From Sulfurospirillum sp. (lineage in GTDB: Bacteria > Campylobacterota > Campylobacteria > Campylobacterales > QNZT01), in NCBI GenBank assembly GCA_003978405.1, contig QNZU01000007.1:1-21004 (forward strand): 21,004 bases of DNA, read 5' to 3'. The translations under genes and the position numbers were made by a program. Shown here piece after piece: positions 1 through 7,855 of the stretch. Each line of letters opens with the position of its first letter. Within the stretch, counting starts at the first letter, position 1. The notes beneath the pieces were generated by a model. That model worked only from the letters and a program-made list of their open reading frames with translations. It searched no databases and was not told the DNA's origin.

Positions 1-140
1 TAGATGATAAAAAAACAGATTATAAGATAGATAAGATTTGGAGAGTGGCTGATACAAAAGAGATATCTTCATACAGGGTTGAGATTATCATTGACGGGGT
101 GAAAGAGTTTTCAAAGCTATTGAAAGTTGAGTTTAAATAG
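1..140 (+). CDS. C-terminal end of an unidentified protein (partial, 5' end outside window)
   Basis: An open frame enters from the left edge (first full codon at position 3) and ends at TAG 138-140, giving 45 visible residues. The visible part is charged, mostly polar, and ends in an alternating beta-like pattern (YRVEIIIDGVKEFSKLL). No motif identifies it. The next gene starts 11 nt after this stop with its own strong ribosome binding site, so the two are probably cotranscribed. The function cannot be judged from this fragment. Confidence 0.6.
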   Translation, partial: DDKKTDYKIDKIWRVADTKEISSYRVEIIIDGVKEFSKLLKVEFK

Positions 141-151
141 GGGGAGTAAAT

Positions 152-1900
152 ATGGGGAAATTGACGGCTTGTCCGCTTGATTGTTATGATGGGTGTAGTG
201 TAGTATATGAAGAAGGAAAGTTAAAAGGAGATCCAAACCACCCTTTTACAAGAGGATATCTCTGTCCAAATCTAAACAGTTTTTTAGCAACTCCTACCAT
301 CTTAAAACCCATCTTTAAAGGTAAAGAGATTAGCCTAGATGAAGCATTGGAGATTTTAAATGATAAATTATCAAAAGTTACACCCGATAAGACTCTATAC
401 TACAAAGGTAATGGCAATTTTGCTCTGATGGGAAATATCGTAGGGGATTTTTTTGCAAAATTTGGTGCGGTATTTACAAGAGGCAGCCTTTGTGACAGTG
501 CAGGGGAGTTTGGGGTAAAAGAGGCTGTTGGAACATCCCTTCATATGAGTTTTGATTCGATTGCAAAGAGTGAGACGATTATCGTATGGGGTAGAAATAT
601 TGAGACGACAAACTCACATATGCTACCTTTTTTAAAAGATAAAAATATCATCGTCATAGATCCAATCGTTACAAATATAGCTAAAGAGGCCAATCTTCAT
701 ATTCAGATTCGTCCAAAAGATGATATGAAACTTGCCATACTTCTTGCTAGATTTTTTGTGATGCAGCAGATGGTTGATAGTGACTTTATAGAAAATAGAT
801 GCGAAAATTTTGACTATTTTATTGACTTTATCAACTCATACCGTGTGAAATTTCTTATGAGAGATCTTGGAATAAGTGCCAAGGAGATTAACCATTTTAT
901 CGATCTAGTAGATGGTAAAAAGTGTGCCTTTTTAGTGGGAGTTGGTGTGCAAAAATATCGGCATGGTCACTCAGTTTTACATATGATCTACTCACTCTTT
1001 GCAATGCTTGGTAATTTTGGTAAAGAGGGTTGTGGGGTAAGTTATCTTAGCAACAGCAGTTTTGGATTTGAACTCCCATTTGAAAAATCCTCAAAGAGTG
1101 AGCCGATTGTTAATGTTGATTTTTCAAAGTATGATCTATGCTTTATTCAAGGAAGCAACCCAGCAAACCAAATGCCAAACACTAAAAGTGTAGTAGAGCA
1201 TCTCAAAAATTCCCCATTTAAGGTCTATTTTGGACTCTATGAGAATGAGACAAGCTCTCTTTGTGATCTTGTGATTCCAGCAAAGAGTTTTTTGGCAAAA
1301 GAGGACATTAGGCTATCCTACGGACACTCATATATCCATAAAATGCCAAGACTAAGGGATGAGGATGGTAAAATTAGTGAGTATGAACTAAGCTCATATC
1401 TGCACAAAAGGTTTGATTTTAAAGGTCTTGAGAGTGAGCAAAAGATCATTGAAGAAATAATTGGTACCAATGGTGAAGAAGATGGACAATATCTTCTTAA
1501 TAGCTCTTGTAAAGATGAACCCTACTCAAAACAGTTTTATACAGATGAAGAGCTTTTTGAGTTTATTGATGAGATAGATTTGGATGAGGATGAGGATGAT
1601 AACAGACTCTATCTCATTACTGCCAAATCAAAACACTCACTAAACTCTCAATTTAAGCGATCCTCTTTTGTCTATCTTCCAAGATCGCTTGGATTTAGTG
1701 ATGGGGATTTAGTGGAGGTTAAGAGTGATTTTGGATCATATAATTTTGTGGTAAAAAATGACTATAGATTAAGAGATGATACGATACTTATCTATTCTGG
1801 TACCAAAGGGGTAAACTATCTCACACCTTCATTTTTATCCGATGAAGGTGATGGAGCATGTTATCAGGAGGCAAGAGTTAGCATAGTAAAATTAAACTAA
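152..1900 (+). CDS. Molybdopterin (bis-MGD) oxidoreductase, cytoplasmic, orphan catalytic subunit
   Basis: This 582-residue protein belongs to the DMSO-reductase/formate-dehydrogenase superfamily of Mo/W-bisMGD enzymes. The N-terminus carries an Fe-S cysteine pattern Cx3Cx3Cx22C (C7, C11, C15, C38), as in the Mo-oxidoreductase 4Fe-4S domain. It is followed by a GSLCDSAG segment around residue 114 (a possible metal-ligand position, unproven), WGRNIETTNSH (146-156), GSNPANQMP (334-342) and a C-terminal molybdopterin-dinucleotide-binding domain (about 485-582). It has no twin-arginine signal peptide, so it should act in the cytoplasm. It is short for the superfamily (often 700 or more residues). 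An acidic stretch (about 465-484, rich in D and E) links the catalytic body to the C-terminal domain. No Fe-S or membrane-anchor subunit gene is adjacent within the window. The start is supported by GGGGAG at 141-146. The substrate is unknown; the family runs from formate to sulfur compounds and nitrate. Confidence 0.85.
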   Translation: MGKLTACPLDCYDGCSVVYEEGKLKGDPNHPFTRGYLCPNLNSFLATPTILKPIFKGKEISLDEALEILNDKLSKVTPDKTLYYKGNGNFALMGNIVGDFFAKFGAVFTRGSLCDSAGEFGVKEAVGTSLHMSFDSIAKSETIIVWGRNIETTNSHMLPFLKDKNIIVIDPIVTNIAKEANLHIQIRPKDDMKLAILLARFFVMQQMVDSDFIENRCENFDYFIDFINSYRVKFLMRDLGISAKEINHFIDLVDGKKCAFLVGVGVQKYRHGHSVLHMIYSLFAMLGNFGKEGCGVSYLSNSSFGFELPFEKSSKSEPIVNVDFSKYDLCFIQGSNPANQMPNTKSVVEHLKNSPFKVYFGLYENETSSLCDLVIPAKSFLAKEDIRLSYGHSYIHKMPRLRDEDGKISEYELSSYLHKRFDFKGLESEQKIIEEIIGTNGEEDGQYLLNSSCKDEPYSKQFYTDEELFEFIDEIDLDEDEDDNRLYLITAKSKHSLNSQFKRSSFVYLPRSLGFSDGDLVEVKSDFGSYNFVVKNDYRLRDDTILIYSGTKGVNYLTPSFLSDEGDGACYQEARVSIVKLN

Positions 1901-1918
1901 ATTTAATCAAATATATTA

Positions 1919-1924
1919 TATAAT
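1919..1924 (+). promoter_or_regulatory. Candidate -10 box for the small gene at 1959
   Basis: A perfect TATAAT lies in the very AT-rich 58-nt gap after the molybdopterin oxidoreductase gene, 34 nt before the TTG start. No clear -35 box is seen. Campylobacterota housekeeping promoters often lack one, but AT-richness also makes chance matches likely. Confidence 0.35.
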
Positions 1925-1958
1925 AAATCTCCAAAAAAATTAATATTAAGGAGAAATT

Positions 1959-2273
1959 TTGAAGCAAATTAGTGCAGAATCATTTTTAAATCTTATAGGA
2001 TTAAATCCAAATGAATCAATTTTGTCACATTTTAATAAAATTGTAGAATCAACCCCTGGATTTAGAGAGATAAATAGTCATATCATAGCTTTAAATGATA
2101 AAATCAAACATTATGGAGCTTGTATAACATTATCTTCAAATAAAGATTATCTTAAAATTAAAAATGCTTCGTCATCTGATGTAATAAATGAGATTGAAAA
2201 TTGGGCAACAAAATATAAAATTTCACTTATTCGTGGCTCTAATAATAACTACTACATTGCAGGAAAAGAGTAG
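1959..2273 (+). CDS. Small protein of unknown function (104 aa, TTG start)
   Basis: The reading frame starts at TTG 1959-1961. An AAGGAG ribosome binding site at 1948-1953 with 5-nt spacing decides this start. The protein is soluble-looking, with no signal peptide and no membrane segment. It has a helical N-terminal half and a C-terminal part ending ISLIRGSNNNYYIAGKE. It contains no recognised motif and one cysteine. It stands alone between the molybdopterin oxidoreductase and the convergent leuA, and its stop codon is followed directly by a shared stem-loop. The good ribosome binding site and coding-like composition argue that it is real; the function is not recognised. Confidence 0.65.
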   Translation: MKQISAESFLNLIGLNPNESILSHFNKIVESTPGFREINSHIIALNDKIKHYGACITLSSNKDYLKIKNASSSDVINEIENWATKYKISLIRGSNNNYYIAGKE

Positions 2274-2290
2274 GGGATATTAAATCCCCT
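2272..2290. terminator. Stem-loop between convergent gene ends, probable bidirectional terminator
   Basis: AGGGGAT (2272-2278) pairs perfectly with ATCCCCT (2284-2290) around a 5-nt loop. The stem overlaps the stop codon of the small plus-strand gene; the loop and first arm base cover the leuA stop (2280-2282). On plus, a T-rich run (TTTTATTTTT) starts 3 nt after the stem, as in an intrinsic terminator. On minus, a shorter TTTT follows a few bases later. Termination of the plus strand is better supported than of the minus strand. Confidence 0.65.
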
Positions 2291-3830
2291 CACTTTTATT
2301 TTTAAAAATCATATCTTTTGTAGCAAGATAACTATTTAGTGCTGATATGTAGGCTCTTGCACTTGAGAGCATCGTATCTACATTTAATCCATGACCGGTA
2401 ACTGCTGGTTTACTATCATCAAAGATCACTTTGACAGTCACCTTTGCCAAAGCATCTTTTCCTTCAGTCACGGCATTGACACGGTAATCAACCAATTCAC
2501 CCTTGACATTTGAAATCCTGTCAATTGTTTTAAATATTGCATCCATTGTGCCGTTTCCAATACCAGCATCGGTTATGATTTCATCTTTGTGTTTGATTGA
2601 GATTGCAGAGCTTGGTATACCGTTCATACAGTCGTTGATTTGAAGGTTTATTAGCTCATACTCCTCTTCAACTTTGACTATCTCATCAGTTACAATTGCT
2701 CTTAGATCATCATCAAAGATCTCTTTTTTCTTATCTGCAAGAAGTTTAAATCTCTCAAATGAGCTATCTAGTTCCTCATCACTTAGATCAAATCCAAGAG
2801 ATTTTATCTTATCGGCAAAGGCATGGCGACCGGAGAGTTTGCCTAGAATTATTGTATCTGCATCATTTAGCCCTATATCTTCTGGTTTGATGATCTCATA
2901 AGTCTCTTGATGCTTCAATACTCCATCTTGATGGATACCGCTTTCATGAGCAAAAGCATTTTTACCTACTATTGCTTTGTTTGGTTGTGGAATGATACCT
3001 GTGATATTTGCCACCATCTTAGAACTTGCTAGGATCTCTTTTGTGTTGATATTGGTATCAAGTCCACCAAAATAGTCACTCCTTGTCTTTAGAGTCATCA
3101 CTATCTCTTCCATAGCTGCATTTCCGGCTCTCTCTCCAAGACCGTTTATGGTGCACTCAACCTGTCTTGCCCCATTTTCTATTGAAGCCAAAGAGTTTGC
3201 TACTGCAAGTCCAAGATCATTGTGACAATGAACAGATATAACAGCTCTATGATTGATAAACTCATCAAGCTCTCTTATCATCTCTCCCATTTCACGAGGC
3301 ATTCGATAACCTACAGTATCTGGGATATTTATCGTTGTGGCTCCTGCATCTATGACTGCATGTATGATCTCTTTTAAAAAACTCATCTCGCTTCTTCCAG
3401 CATCCTCACAACTAAACTCCACATCATCGGTAAAAGTTTTAGCATACTTAACTGCTTCTATAGCCTTTTTGATTACTTGATCGGGTTTTAGTTTTAGTTT
3501 ATACTCCATATGGATAGGGGAGGTTGCTATAAAAGTGTGTATTCTTTTAAGTTTTGCTTTTTCTATCGATTCACCGGCAGCTTTGATGTCCCTCTCAAGG
3601 GCTCTTGCTAGTGAACATACAGTTGAGTTTTCAATTACACTTGCGATATTTGAAATAGCTTCAAAATCTCCAGGACTTGCAGCAGCAAAACCAGCCTCTA
3701 TAATATCTACTCCAAGTTTTTCAAGTTGCAAAGCAATCTGAATCTTCTCTTCCATATTCATAGAAGCTCCTGGGCTTTGCTCCCCATCTCTTAAAGTTGT
3801 ATCAAAAATTTTGATGATTTTATCTTCCAT
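2280..3830 (-). CDS. leuA: 2-isopropylmalate synthase
   Basis: LeuA condenses acetyl-CoA with 2-oxoisovalerate to give 2-isopropylmalate, the first committed step of leucine synthesis. The 516-residue product has the usual length. Its TIM-barrel catalytic domain shows FDTTLRDGEQSPG at residues 9-21, the metal-binding HCHND at 201-205 and ERAGN at 233-237. The linker subdomain and the C-terminal LeuA regulatory domain (about 390-508), which binds leucine for feedback inhibition, are both present. The ATG at 3830-3828 is preferred over a TTG one codon upstream, because AGGAG sits 5 nt from the ATG and only 2 nt from the TTG. The gene is last in a long minus-strand run, 50 nt after ftsH. Its ribosome binding site is inside a perfect hairpin (see separate entry), which suggests translational control. 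Confidence 0.96.
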   Translation of the reverse strand: MEDKIIKIFDTTLRDGEQSPGASMNMEEKIQIALQLEKLGVDIIEAGFAAASPGDFEAISNIASVIENSTVCSLARALERDIKAAGESIEKAKLKRIHTFIATSPIHMEYKLKLKPDQVIKKAIEAVKYAKTFTDDVEFSCEDAGRSEMSFLKEIIHAVIDAGATTINIPDTVGYRMPREMGEMIRELDEFINHRAVISVHCHNDLGLAVANSLASIENGARQVECTINGLGERAGNAAMEEIVMTLKTRSDYFGGLDTNINTKEILASSKMVANITGIIPQPNKAIVGKNAFAHESGIHQDGVLKHQETYEIIKPEDIGLNDADTIILGKLSGRHAFADKIKSLGFDLSDEELDSSFERFKLLADKKKEIFDDDLRAIVTDEIVKVEEEYELINLQINDCMNGIPSSAISIKHKDEIITDAGIGNGTMDAIFKTIDRISNVKGELVDYRVNAVTEGKDALAKVTVKVIFDDSKPAVTGHGLNVDTMLSSARAYISALNSYLATKDMIFKNKSEGI

Positions 3831-3832
3831 CA

Positions 3833-3859
3833 AATCTCCTCATAAAAATTGAGGAGATT
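3833..3859 (-). promoter_or_regulatory. Perfect hairpin that hides the leuA ribosome binding site
   Basis: AATCTCCTCA (3833-3842) and TGAGGAGATT (3850-3859) form a perfect 10-bp inverted repeat with a 7-nt loop in the ftsH-leuA gap. In leuA mRNA the 3' arm carries the AGGAG ribosome binding site and ends 2 nt before the ATG; the 5' arm is its exact complement. No U-run follows on the minus strand, so it is unlikely to be an intrinsic terminator of ftsH. Sequestration of the binding site is the simplest reading. The stem has 4 G-C and 6 A-U pairs, so it is of moderate stability. Confidence 0.6.
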
Positions 3860-3862
3860 ATA
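3857..3862 (-). promoter_or_regulatory. Candidate -10 box for leuA
   Basis: A perfect TATAAT (minus strand) lies between ftsH and leuA, preceded by a T-run. Transcription starting 6-8 nt downstream would begin near 3850, at the end of the 5' hairpin arm. Such an mRNA would keep the ribosome binding site but lose the complementary arm. There is no clear -35 box. Confidence 0.4.
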
Positions 3863-3880
3863 CAGTAAAAAAGTGTATAT

Positions 3881-5926
3881 TTAACTATCTTGGTCTGAAT
3901 CTTTTTTTGTGGTTTCTTCTTTAGAGTCGTTTTGAGCCTCTTTATCTTCGATCTCTTCGATATCTTCAATTGCTTTTGCAATATCTTCATTCTGATCTTC
4001 ATGCTCAACTAAAAGTGTTGGAAGGTTATGCTCTTTCTCAAACTCTTTGATAATCTGCACTACCTCTTTGCCTTCTATATTCTCTTTCTCATAGAGTAGT
4101 TTGACCATATTTTCTATAGCCTCAGAGTATTGCTCCAATCTTTTTTTGACAAACTCATATCTATCATTTAGAAGATTCTTAGTATATTCATCAATCTCTT
4201 GAGCTAGTTTATCACTGTGTGGGTTACTAGTAACTCCACCTTGCAAGAATGTATTTTGCTTTTTTTCTAGTACCATTAGTCCAACAATCTCACTCATACC
4301 ATAGAGTCCTACCATTCTTTTGATGATATCTGTTGCTCTTTCAAGATCGTTTCCAGCACCTGTTGAAATCTCGCCGATAAAGACCTCTTCAGCAGCTCTT
4401 CCTCCAAGAAGCACATCGATCTCAGCTATTAGCTCGTGCTTTTGCATTAGGTACTTATTCTCTTCTGGTTTGTTTAGAGTATAACCAAGAGCTGCCAATC
4501 CTCTTGGAATAATCGATACTTTGGAGACCTTTTTAGCTCCTTTGGTAGTTTCTGCGATAAGTGCATGTCCACTCTCATGATAGGCAACAATTCTCTTCTC
4601 TTTTGGATTGATTCTTCGACTCTTCTTCTCAAGTCCGGCGATCGCTCTCTCAACTGCTTCATAGAAATCTTTTTGTTCTACCTCGTCTTTACCTGCTCTT
4701 CCTGCCAACAGGGCAGCTTCATTGATGATATTGGCTAGATCCGCTCCTGCAAGTCCTGCAGTTAACCTTGCTATCTCTTCAAGATCAACATCATCTGCAA
4801 TTTTTATCTTTTCGATATGCACTTTTAGGATTTGAACTCTTCCTCTAAAATCTGGCTGATCAACTAAAACCTGTCTGTCAAATCTACCAGGTCTTAAAAG
4901 TGCGGCATCCAAAACCTCAGGTCTATTTGTAGCGGCAAGCACAATTACTGGTGATTGATCTGAGCTAAAACCGTCCATCTCTGCTAAGAGTTGATTTAGA
5001 GTCTGCTCCCGCTCATCGTTTCCTCCAAAATTTCCACCTGCAGCTCTGCTCTTTCCAATAGCATCAATCTCATCTATGAAGATAATAGCAGGTGCATCTT
5101 TTTTAGCATTTTCAAAGAGATCTCTAACCCTACTAGCACCGACTCCTACAAACATCTCTATAAAGCTTGAACCTGAAACAGAGAAAAATGGCACATCTGC
5201 CTCTCCTGCAACTGCTTTTGCCAATAGTGTTTTACCAGTTCCTGGAGGTCCAACAAGTAGCACACCTTTTGGTATCTTTGCACCAAGATTGATATACTTT
5301 TCGGGATATTTTAGAAAGTCAACTATCTCTTTGACCTCCTCTTTTGCCTCCTTGACTCCGGCTACATCGTCAAATCTTACTTTTGGTCTCTCACTATCGA
5401 CCAATTTTTTGCTGTTACCCATTCCTAGGATTCCGCCACCCATATTTTTTTGCATTCTTGAAGTAAGAAGCATCCATATTCCAAAAAATATAAAAACCGG
5501 CAATATCCAAGAGAAGAGCAGTTCGCTAAACCAGTTGGATTCACTGTATCCTCCATAAGGGATACCCTGTTTATCAAGAAGTGGTACCAAAGTATTATCT
5601 CCGGCAACTTTTTTGACATAGTAAATTGTTCTTATGCCACCGTTTTGGGATACTGCTTTGATGGTTGATTGACCAATCGCCACATAGTTGACCTCTTTTT
5701 TCTTGATAAGATCTTTTAACTCATAATAACTGATGTTTTTTGTTTTTGTTGTTGAGGGTGAGAGCATTGAGTTTTGTGCACCCATTTGAGCATTTTCACC
5801 CATACCGCCACTTGGTTCAATCAAGCCTTTAAATAGTACAACTATCAAAATTGAAAAGATAGCAAATACTACTAGTGGATTTTTGTTGAAAAAGTTGTTG
5901 TTTTTATTATCTTTTTTATTTCCCAT
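3881..5926 (-). CDS. ftsH: ATP-dependent zinc metalloprotease FtsH
   Basis: FtsH is the membrane-anchored AAA+ protease that extracts and degrades damaged membrane proteins and some cytoplasmic regulators. The 681-residue product shows TM1 at about 17-35, a periplasmic segment, TM2 at about 136-155, Walker A GPPGTGKT at 226-233, the pore loop around 258-264, Walker B IIFIDEID at 281-288 and the arginine-finger region RPGRFDRQ at 345-352. The M41 peptidase domain carries HESGH at 450-454 and a likely third zinc ligand, D527 in GAGND. The length is slightly above the E. coli protein because of an acidic, probably disordered C-terminal tail (about 640-681). The gene starts 1 nt after the prmA stop; a purine-rich AAAAGGG precedes it. 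The cheY-prmA-ftsH order is also known from H. pylori and C. jejuni. Confidence 0.98.
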   Translation of the reverse strand: MGNKKDNKNNNFFNKNPLVVFAIFSILIVVLFKGLIEPSGGMGENAQMGAQNSMLSPSTTKTKNISYYELKDLIKKKEVNYVAIGQSTIKAVSQNGGIRTIYYVKKVAGDNTLVPLLDKQGIPYGGYSESNWFSELLFSWILPVFIFFGIWMLLTSRMQKNMGGGILGMGNSKKLVDSERPKVRFDDVAGVKEAKEEVKEIVDFLKYPEKYINLGAKIPKGVLLVGPPGTGKTLLAKAVAGEADVPFFSVSGSSFIEMFVGVGASRVRDLFENAKKDAPAIIFIDEIDAIGKSRAAGGNFGGNDEREQTLNQLLAEMDGFSSDQSPVIVLAATNRPEVLDAALLRPGRFDRQVLVDQPDFRGRVQILKVHIEKIKIADDVDLEEIARLTAGLAGADLANIINEAALLAGRAGKDEVEQKDFYEAVERAIAGLEKKSRRINPKEKRIVAYHESGHALIAETTKGAKKVSKVSIIPRGLAALGYTLNKPEENKYLMQKHELIAEIDVLLGGRAAEEVFIGEISTGAGNDLERATDIIKRMVGLYGMSEIVGLMVLEKKQNTFLQGGVTSNPHSDKLAQEIDEYTKNLLNDRYEFVKKRLEQYSEAIENMVKLLYEKENIEGKEVVQIIKEFEKEHNLPTLLVEHEDQNEDIAKAIEDIEEIEDKEAQNDSKEETTKKDSDQDS

Positions 5927-5927
5927 T

Positions 5928-6737
5928 TTACCCTTTTTTTAGCACAAGTGTGTGCCATTCCCCTTTTGTTATATTTTCTATTATATTAAATTCACTAAAA
6001 TTATCTTTAACTTTGTGAAAATAATCATCTATTATACCTGAAAGTATTAAAATTCCGTTATCATCCAGCCTATCTTTTAGATCTTTTTTTATTAAAATAA
6101 TTATATCTGCAATAATATTTGCTATGACAATATCATATTTCTTATCACTTTTACTGGCTGAACCAACCCAGTGATTTTTAACTTGAACAGAGTTAAATGA
6201 GAAATTCTGCAGTGCACTCTCAATTGCTTGAGGATCTGTATCGCATATATCCACAATAGCACCCTTTTTAGCTGAGGCTATTGATAATATACCGCTACCA
6301 CATCCTACATCCAAAACTCTTTTTTTAGCTTGAACATACTTATCTAATGCCTGAAGACAACTTGCTGTTGTTTCGTGGTGACCTGATCCAAAAGCAAGAG
6401 CAGGATTGATGATAATATCTATTTTATCCTTTTTGGGATCTTTCCACATTGGTCTAATATAAAAGCTTCCGACCTCAACTGGATTGATTGAGTTTTGGTA
6501 CTTACTGATCCAATCTTCGTTTTTTACTTTTTTGAGTGAGTAGGAGTAGGGGGTATTGATCGCTTTTGCAAAGCTCTCGACTGCTTCAAGAAGTGGATTT
6601 AAATCCTCGCTGTCTCTTATGATGATAGAGTTTTTTCTCTCTTCAACTGCAAAATCTTCAAATGAGAGAAGAAGTTCTAAAAATAGTTCATAACTATTTG
6701 AGGGAGAGATAATCAGCTCAAAATAGTACTCTCCCAT
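5928..6737 (-). CDS. prmA: Ribosomal protein L11 methyltransferase
   Basis: PrmA methylates amino groups of ribosomal protein L11 using S-adenosylmethionine. The 269-residue protein has an N-terminal substrate-recognition part, the family signature around NPALAFGSGHHETT (111-124), the SAM-binding motif VLDVGCGSG (141-149) and motif IV ANIIADI (206-212). All are typical of PrmA rather than of small-molecule methyltransferases. The ATG at 6737-6735 is chosen over an adjacent upstream TTG. The start lies 4 nt after the cheY stop, with only a weak AGAGG further upstream, so translation is probably coupled to cheY. Downstream, ftsH follows after 1 nt. Confidence 0.95.
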   Translation of the reverse strand: MGEYYFELIISPSNSYELFLELLLSFEDFAVEERKNSIIIRDSEDLNPLLEAVESFAKAINTPYSYSLKKVKNEDWISKYQNSINPVEVGSFYIRPMWKDPKKDKIDIIINPALAFGSGHHETTASCLQALDKYVQAKKRVLDVGCGSGILSIASAKKGAIVDICDTDPQAIESALQNFSFNSVQVKNHWVGSASKSDKKYDIVIANIIADIIILIKKDLKDRLDDNGILILSGIIDDYFHKVKDNFSEFNIIENITKGEWHTLVLKKG

Positions 6738-6741
6738 CAAA

Positions 6742-7104
6742 CTACAATACTGCCTCTAGCTTCTCTTGTAAAACTTGAGGTGTGAAAGGTTTTACGATGT
6801 AGTTGTTTACACCGGCTTTTAAAGCGGTGATTACTTCAGTTTTACCACCCTCTGTTGTTACCATTATAATTGGCATATCTTCATATTTTGGTTCTGCTCG
6901 GACTTTTTTTACCAGCTCAAGACCATTCATTTCAGGCATATTCCAATCGGTTATTAAAATATCGATGCCTTCGGTTTTTTGCATAATATTCCAAGCTTTG
7001 GCACCATCTTCAGCTTCAAGTAGATCTTTATGACCTATTTTCACTAGAGTGTTTTTAATGATTCTTCTCATGGTTGAACTATCATCAACAACCAAAATTT
7101 TCAT
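6742..7104 (-). CDS. cheY: Chemotaxis response regulator CheY
   Basis: This is a single receiver domain of 120 residues with no output domain. The acidic pair D7-D8, the phosphoacceptor D53 in TDWNMPEMNG, T83, Y102 and K105 match the E. coli CheY set D57/T87/Y106/K109 with a constant offset of four. CheY is phosphorylated by CheA and binds the flagellar switch to change rotation direction. The ribosome binding site AAAAGG lies just upstream of the ATG. A TGATATAAT extended -10 element in the 36-nt gap after hisA suggests its own promoter. The order cheY-prmA-ftsH is conserved in Campylobacterota, which supports this being the chemotaxis CheY and not another stand-alone receiver. Confidence 0.93.
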   Translation of the reverse strand: MKILVVDDSSTMRRIIKNTLVKIGHKDLLEAEDGAKAWNIMQKTEGIDILITDWNMPEMNGLELVKKVRAEPKYEDMPIIMVTTEGGKTEVITALKAGVNNYIVKPFTPQVLQEKLEAVL

Positions 7105-7128
7105 CTCAATCCTTTTTAGATAATTTTA

Positions 7129-7137
7129 ATTATATCA
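7129..7137 (-). promoter_or_regulatory. Extended -10 promoter element for cheY-prmA-ftsH
   Basis: The minus strand reads TGATATAAT here, an exact extended -10 (TGN-TATAAT), in the gap between the hisA stop and the cheY ATG. Predicted transcription would start near 7122, leaving a leader of about 18 nt that contains the AAAAGG ribosome binding site. The same nine bases precede trpS. Confidence 0.5.
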
Positions 7138-7140
7138 TAT

Positions 7141-7851
7141 TTATTCAATAATTTTAAATGCTTCTCTTAAATCCAGTGTTCCTTCATAGAATGCTTTGCC
7201 TACAATAACACCGGAAATTGCATTCGTATTAGCTAAATCGACAATATCTTGAATATTTTTAACGCCTCCACTTGCAATTGTATCAATTTGTGAAGATTTT
7301 GCGATTTGTAGTGTAAAATCTACATTGACTCCACTTAGTGTTCCATCCCTTGAAACATCGGTACAGATGATCGCTTCAACCCCTGCATCTGCAAACTGTG
7401 ATGCCAATTTAGTTGCTTTGATTTTGGAAGTCTTTGCCCATCCATCAACCGCAACGAAGCCGTCAATTGCATCTATACCGACAGCTATTGGATATTTTTT
7501 TGCTACCTCTTTTACAAAATCAGGATTTTTAGGTGCAATAGAACCTAAAATAATACGATCAATTCCAATATCAAGATATCTTTTGATAGTATCTTCATCT
7601 CTGATACCGCCTCCAAGCTCAAGTTTTAAAGATGTGGCTTCTCTAATCTTTTTGATCTGCTCAAGATTTTTTGGCTCTCCAGCAAATGCACCATTTAGAT
7701 CAACAAGATGAATCCATTTTGAACCAAGTTCTTCAAATTTTTTTGCTAACTCCCAAGGCTCATTTGAGTATATCTTTGCACTCTCCATCAAACCCTTTGT
7801 GAGTCTAACTGCTTGTCCGTCTTTTAGATCAATTGCCGGTAATATATCCAT
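7141..7851 (-). CDS. hisA: HisA isomerase of histidine biosynthesis (ProFAR isomerase)
   Basis: HisA isomerises the aminoaldose ProFAR to the aminoketose PRFAR in histidine synthesis. The 236-residue TIM barrel begins MDILPAIDLKDGQAVRL. It has the catalytic D8, D127 (in VGID) and T164 (in CTDVSRDGT), at the same residue numbers as the well-studied Thermotoga maritima enzyme. The phosphate-binding GGI/GGV loops (81-83, 195-197) are present. It follows hisH after only 4 nt; the binding site (GAAG) is weak, so coupling is likely. hisF, whose product partners HisH in the next step, is not in this window. Confidence 0.96.
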   Translation of the reverse strand: MDILPAIDLKDGQAVRLTKGLMESAKIYSNEPWELAKKFEELGSKWIHLVDLNGAFAGEPKNLEQIKKIREATSLKLELGGGIRDEDTIKRYLDIGIDRIILGSIAPKNPDFVKEVAKKYPIAVGIDAIDGFVAVDGWAKTSKIKATKLASQFADAGVEAIICTDVSRDGTLSGVNVDFTLQIAKSSQIDTIASGGVKNIQDIVDLANTNAISGVIVGKAFYEGTLDLREAFKIIE

Positions 7852-7855
7852 ATTT

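Noticed and set aside
3831..3833. TTG one codon before the leuA ATG as start
   Set aside because: It is only 2 nt from the AGGAG site; the ATG at 3830 has normal spacing.
5076..5558. 160-aa open frame on the plus strand inside ftsH
   Set aside because: It lies antisense to strongly conserved AAA+ coding sequence and has no promoter or ribosome binding site; it is a codon-bias shadow.
6738..6740. TTG one codon before the prmA ATG as start
   Set aside because: The adjacent ATG is the better codon and no site favours the TTG.
7325..7711. 128-aa open frame on the plus strand inside hisA
   Set aside because: It is antisense to an intact, well-conserved gene with all catalytic residues; there is no independent signal.
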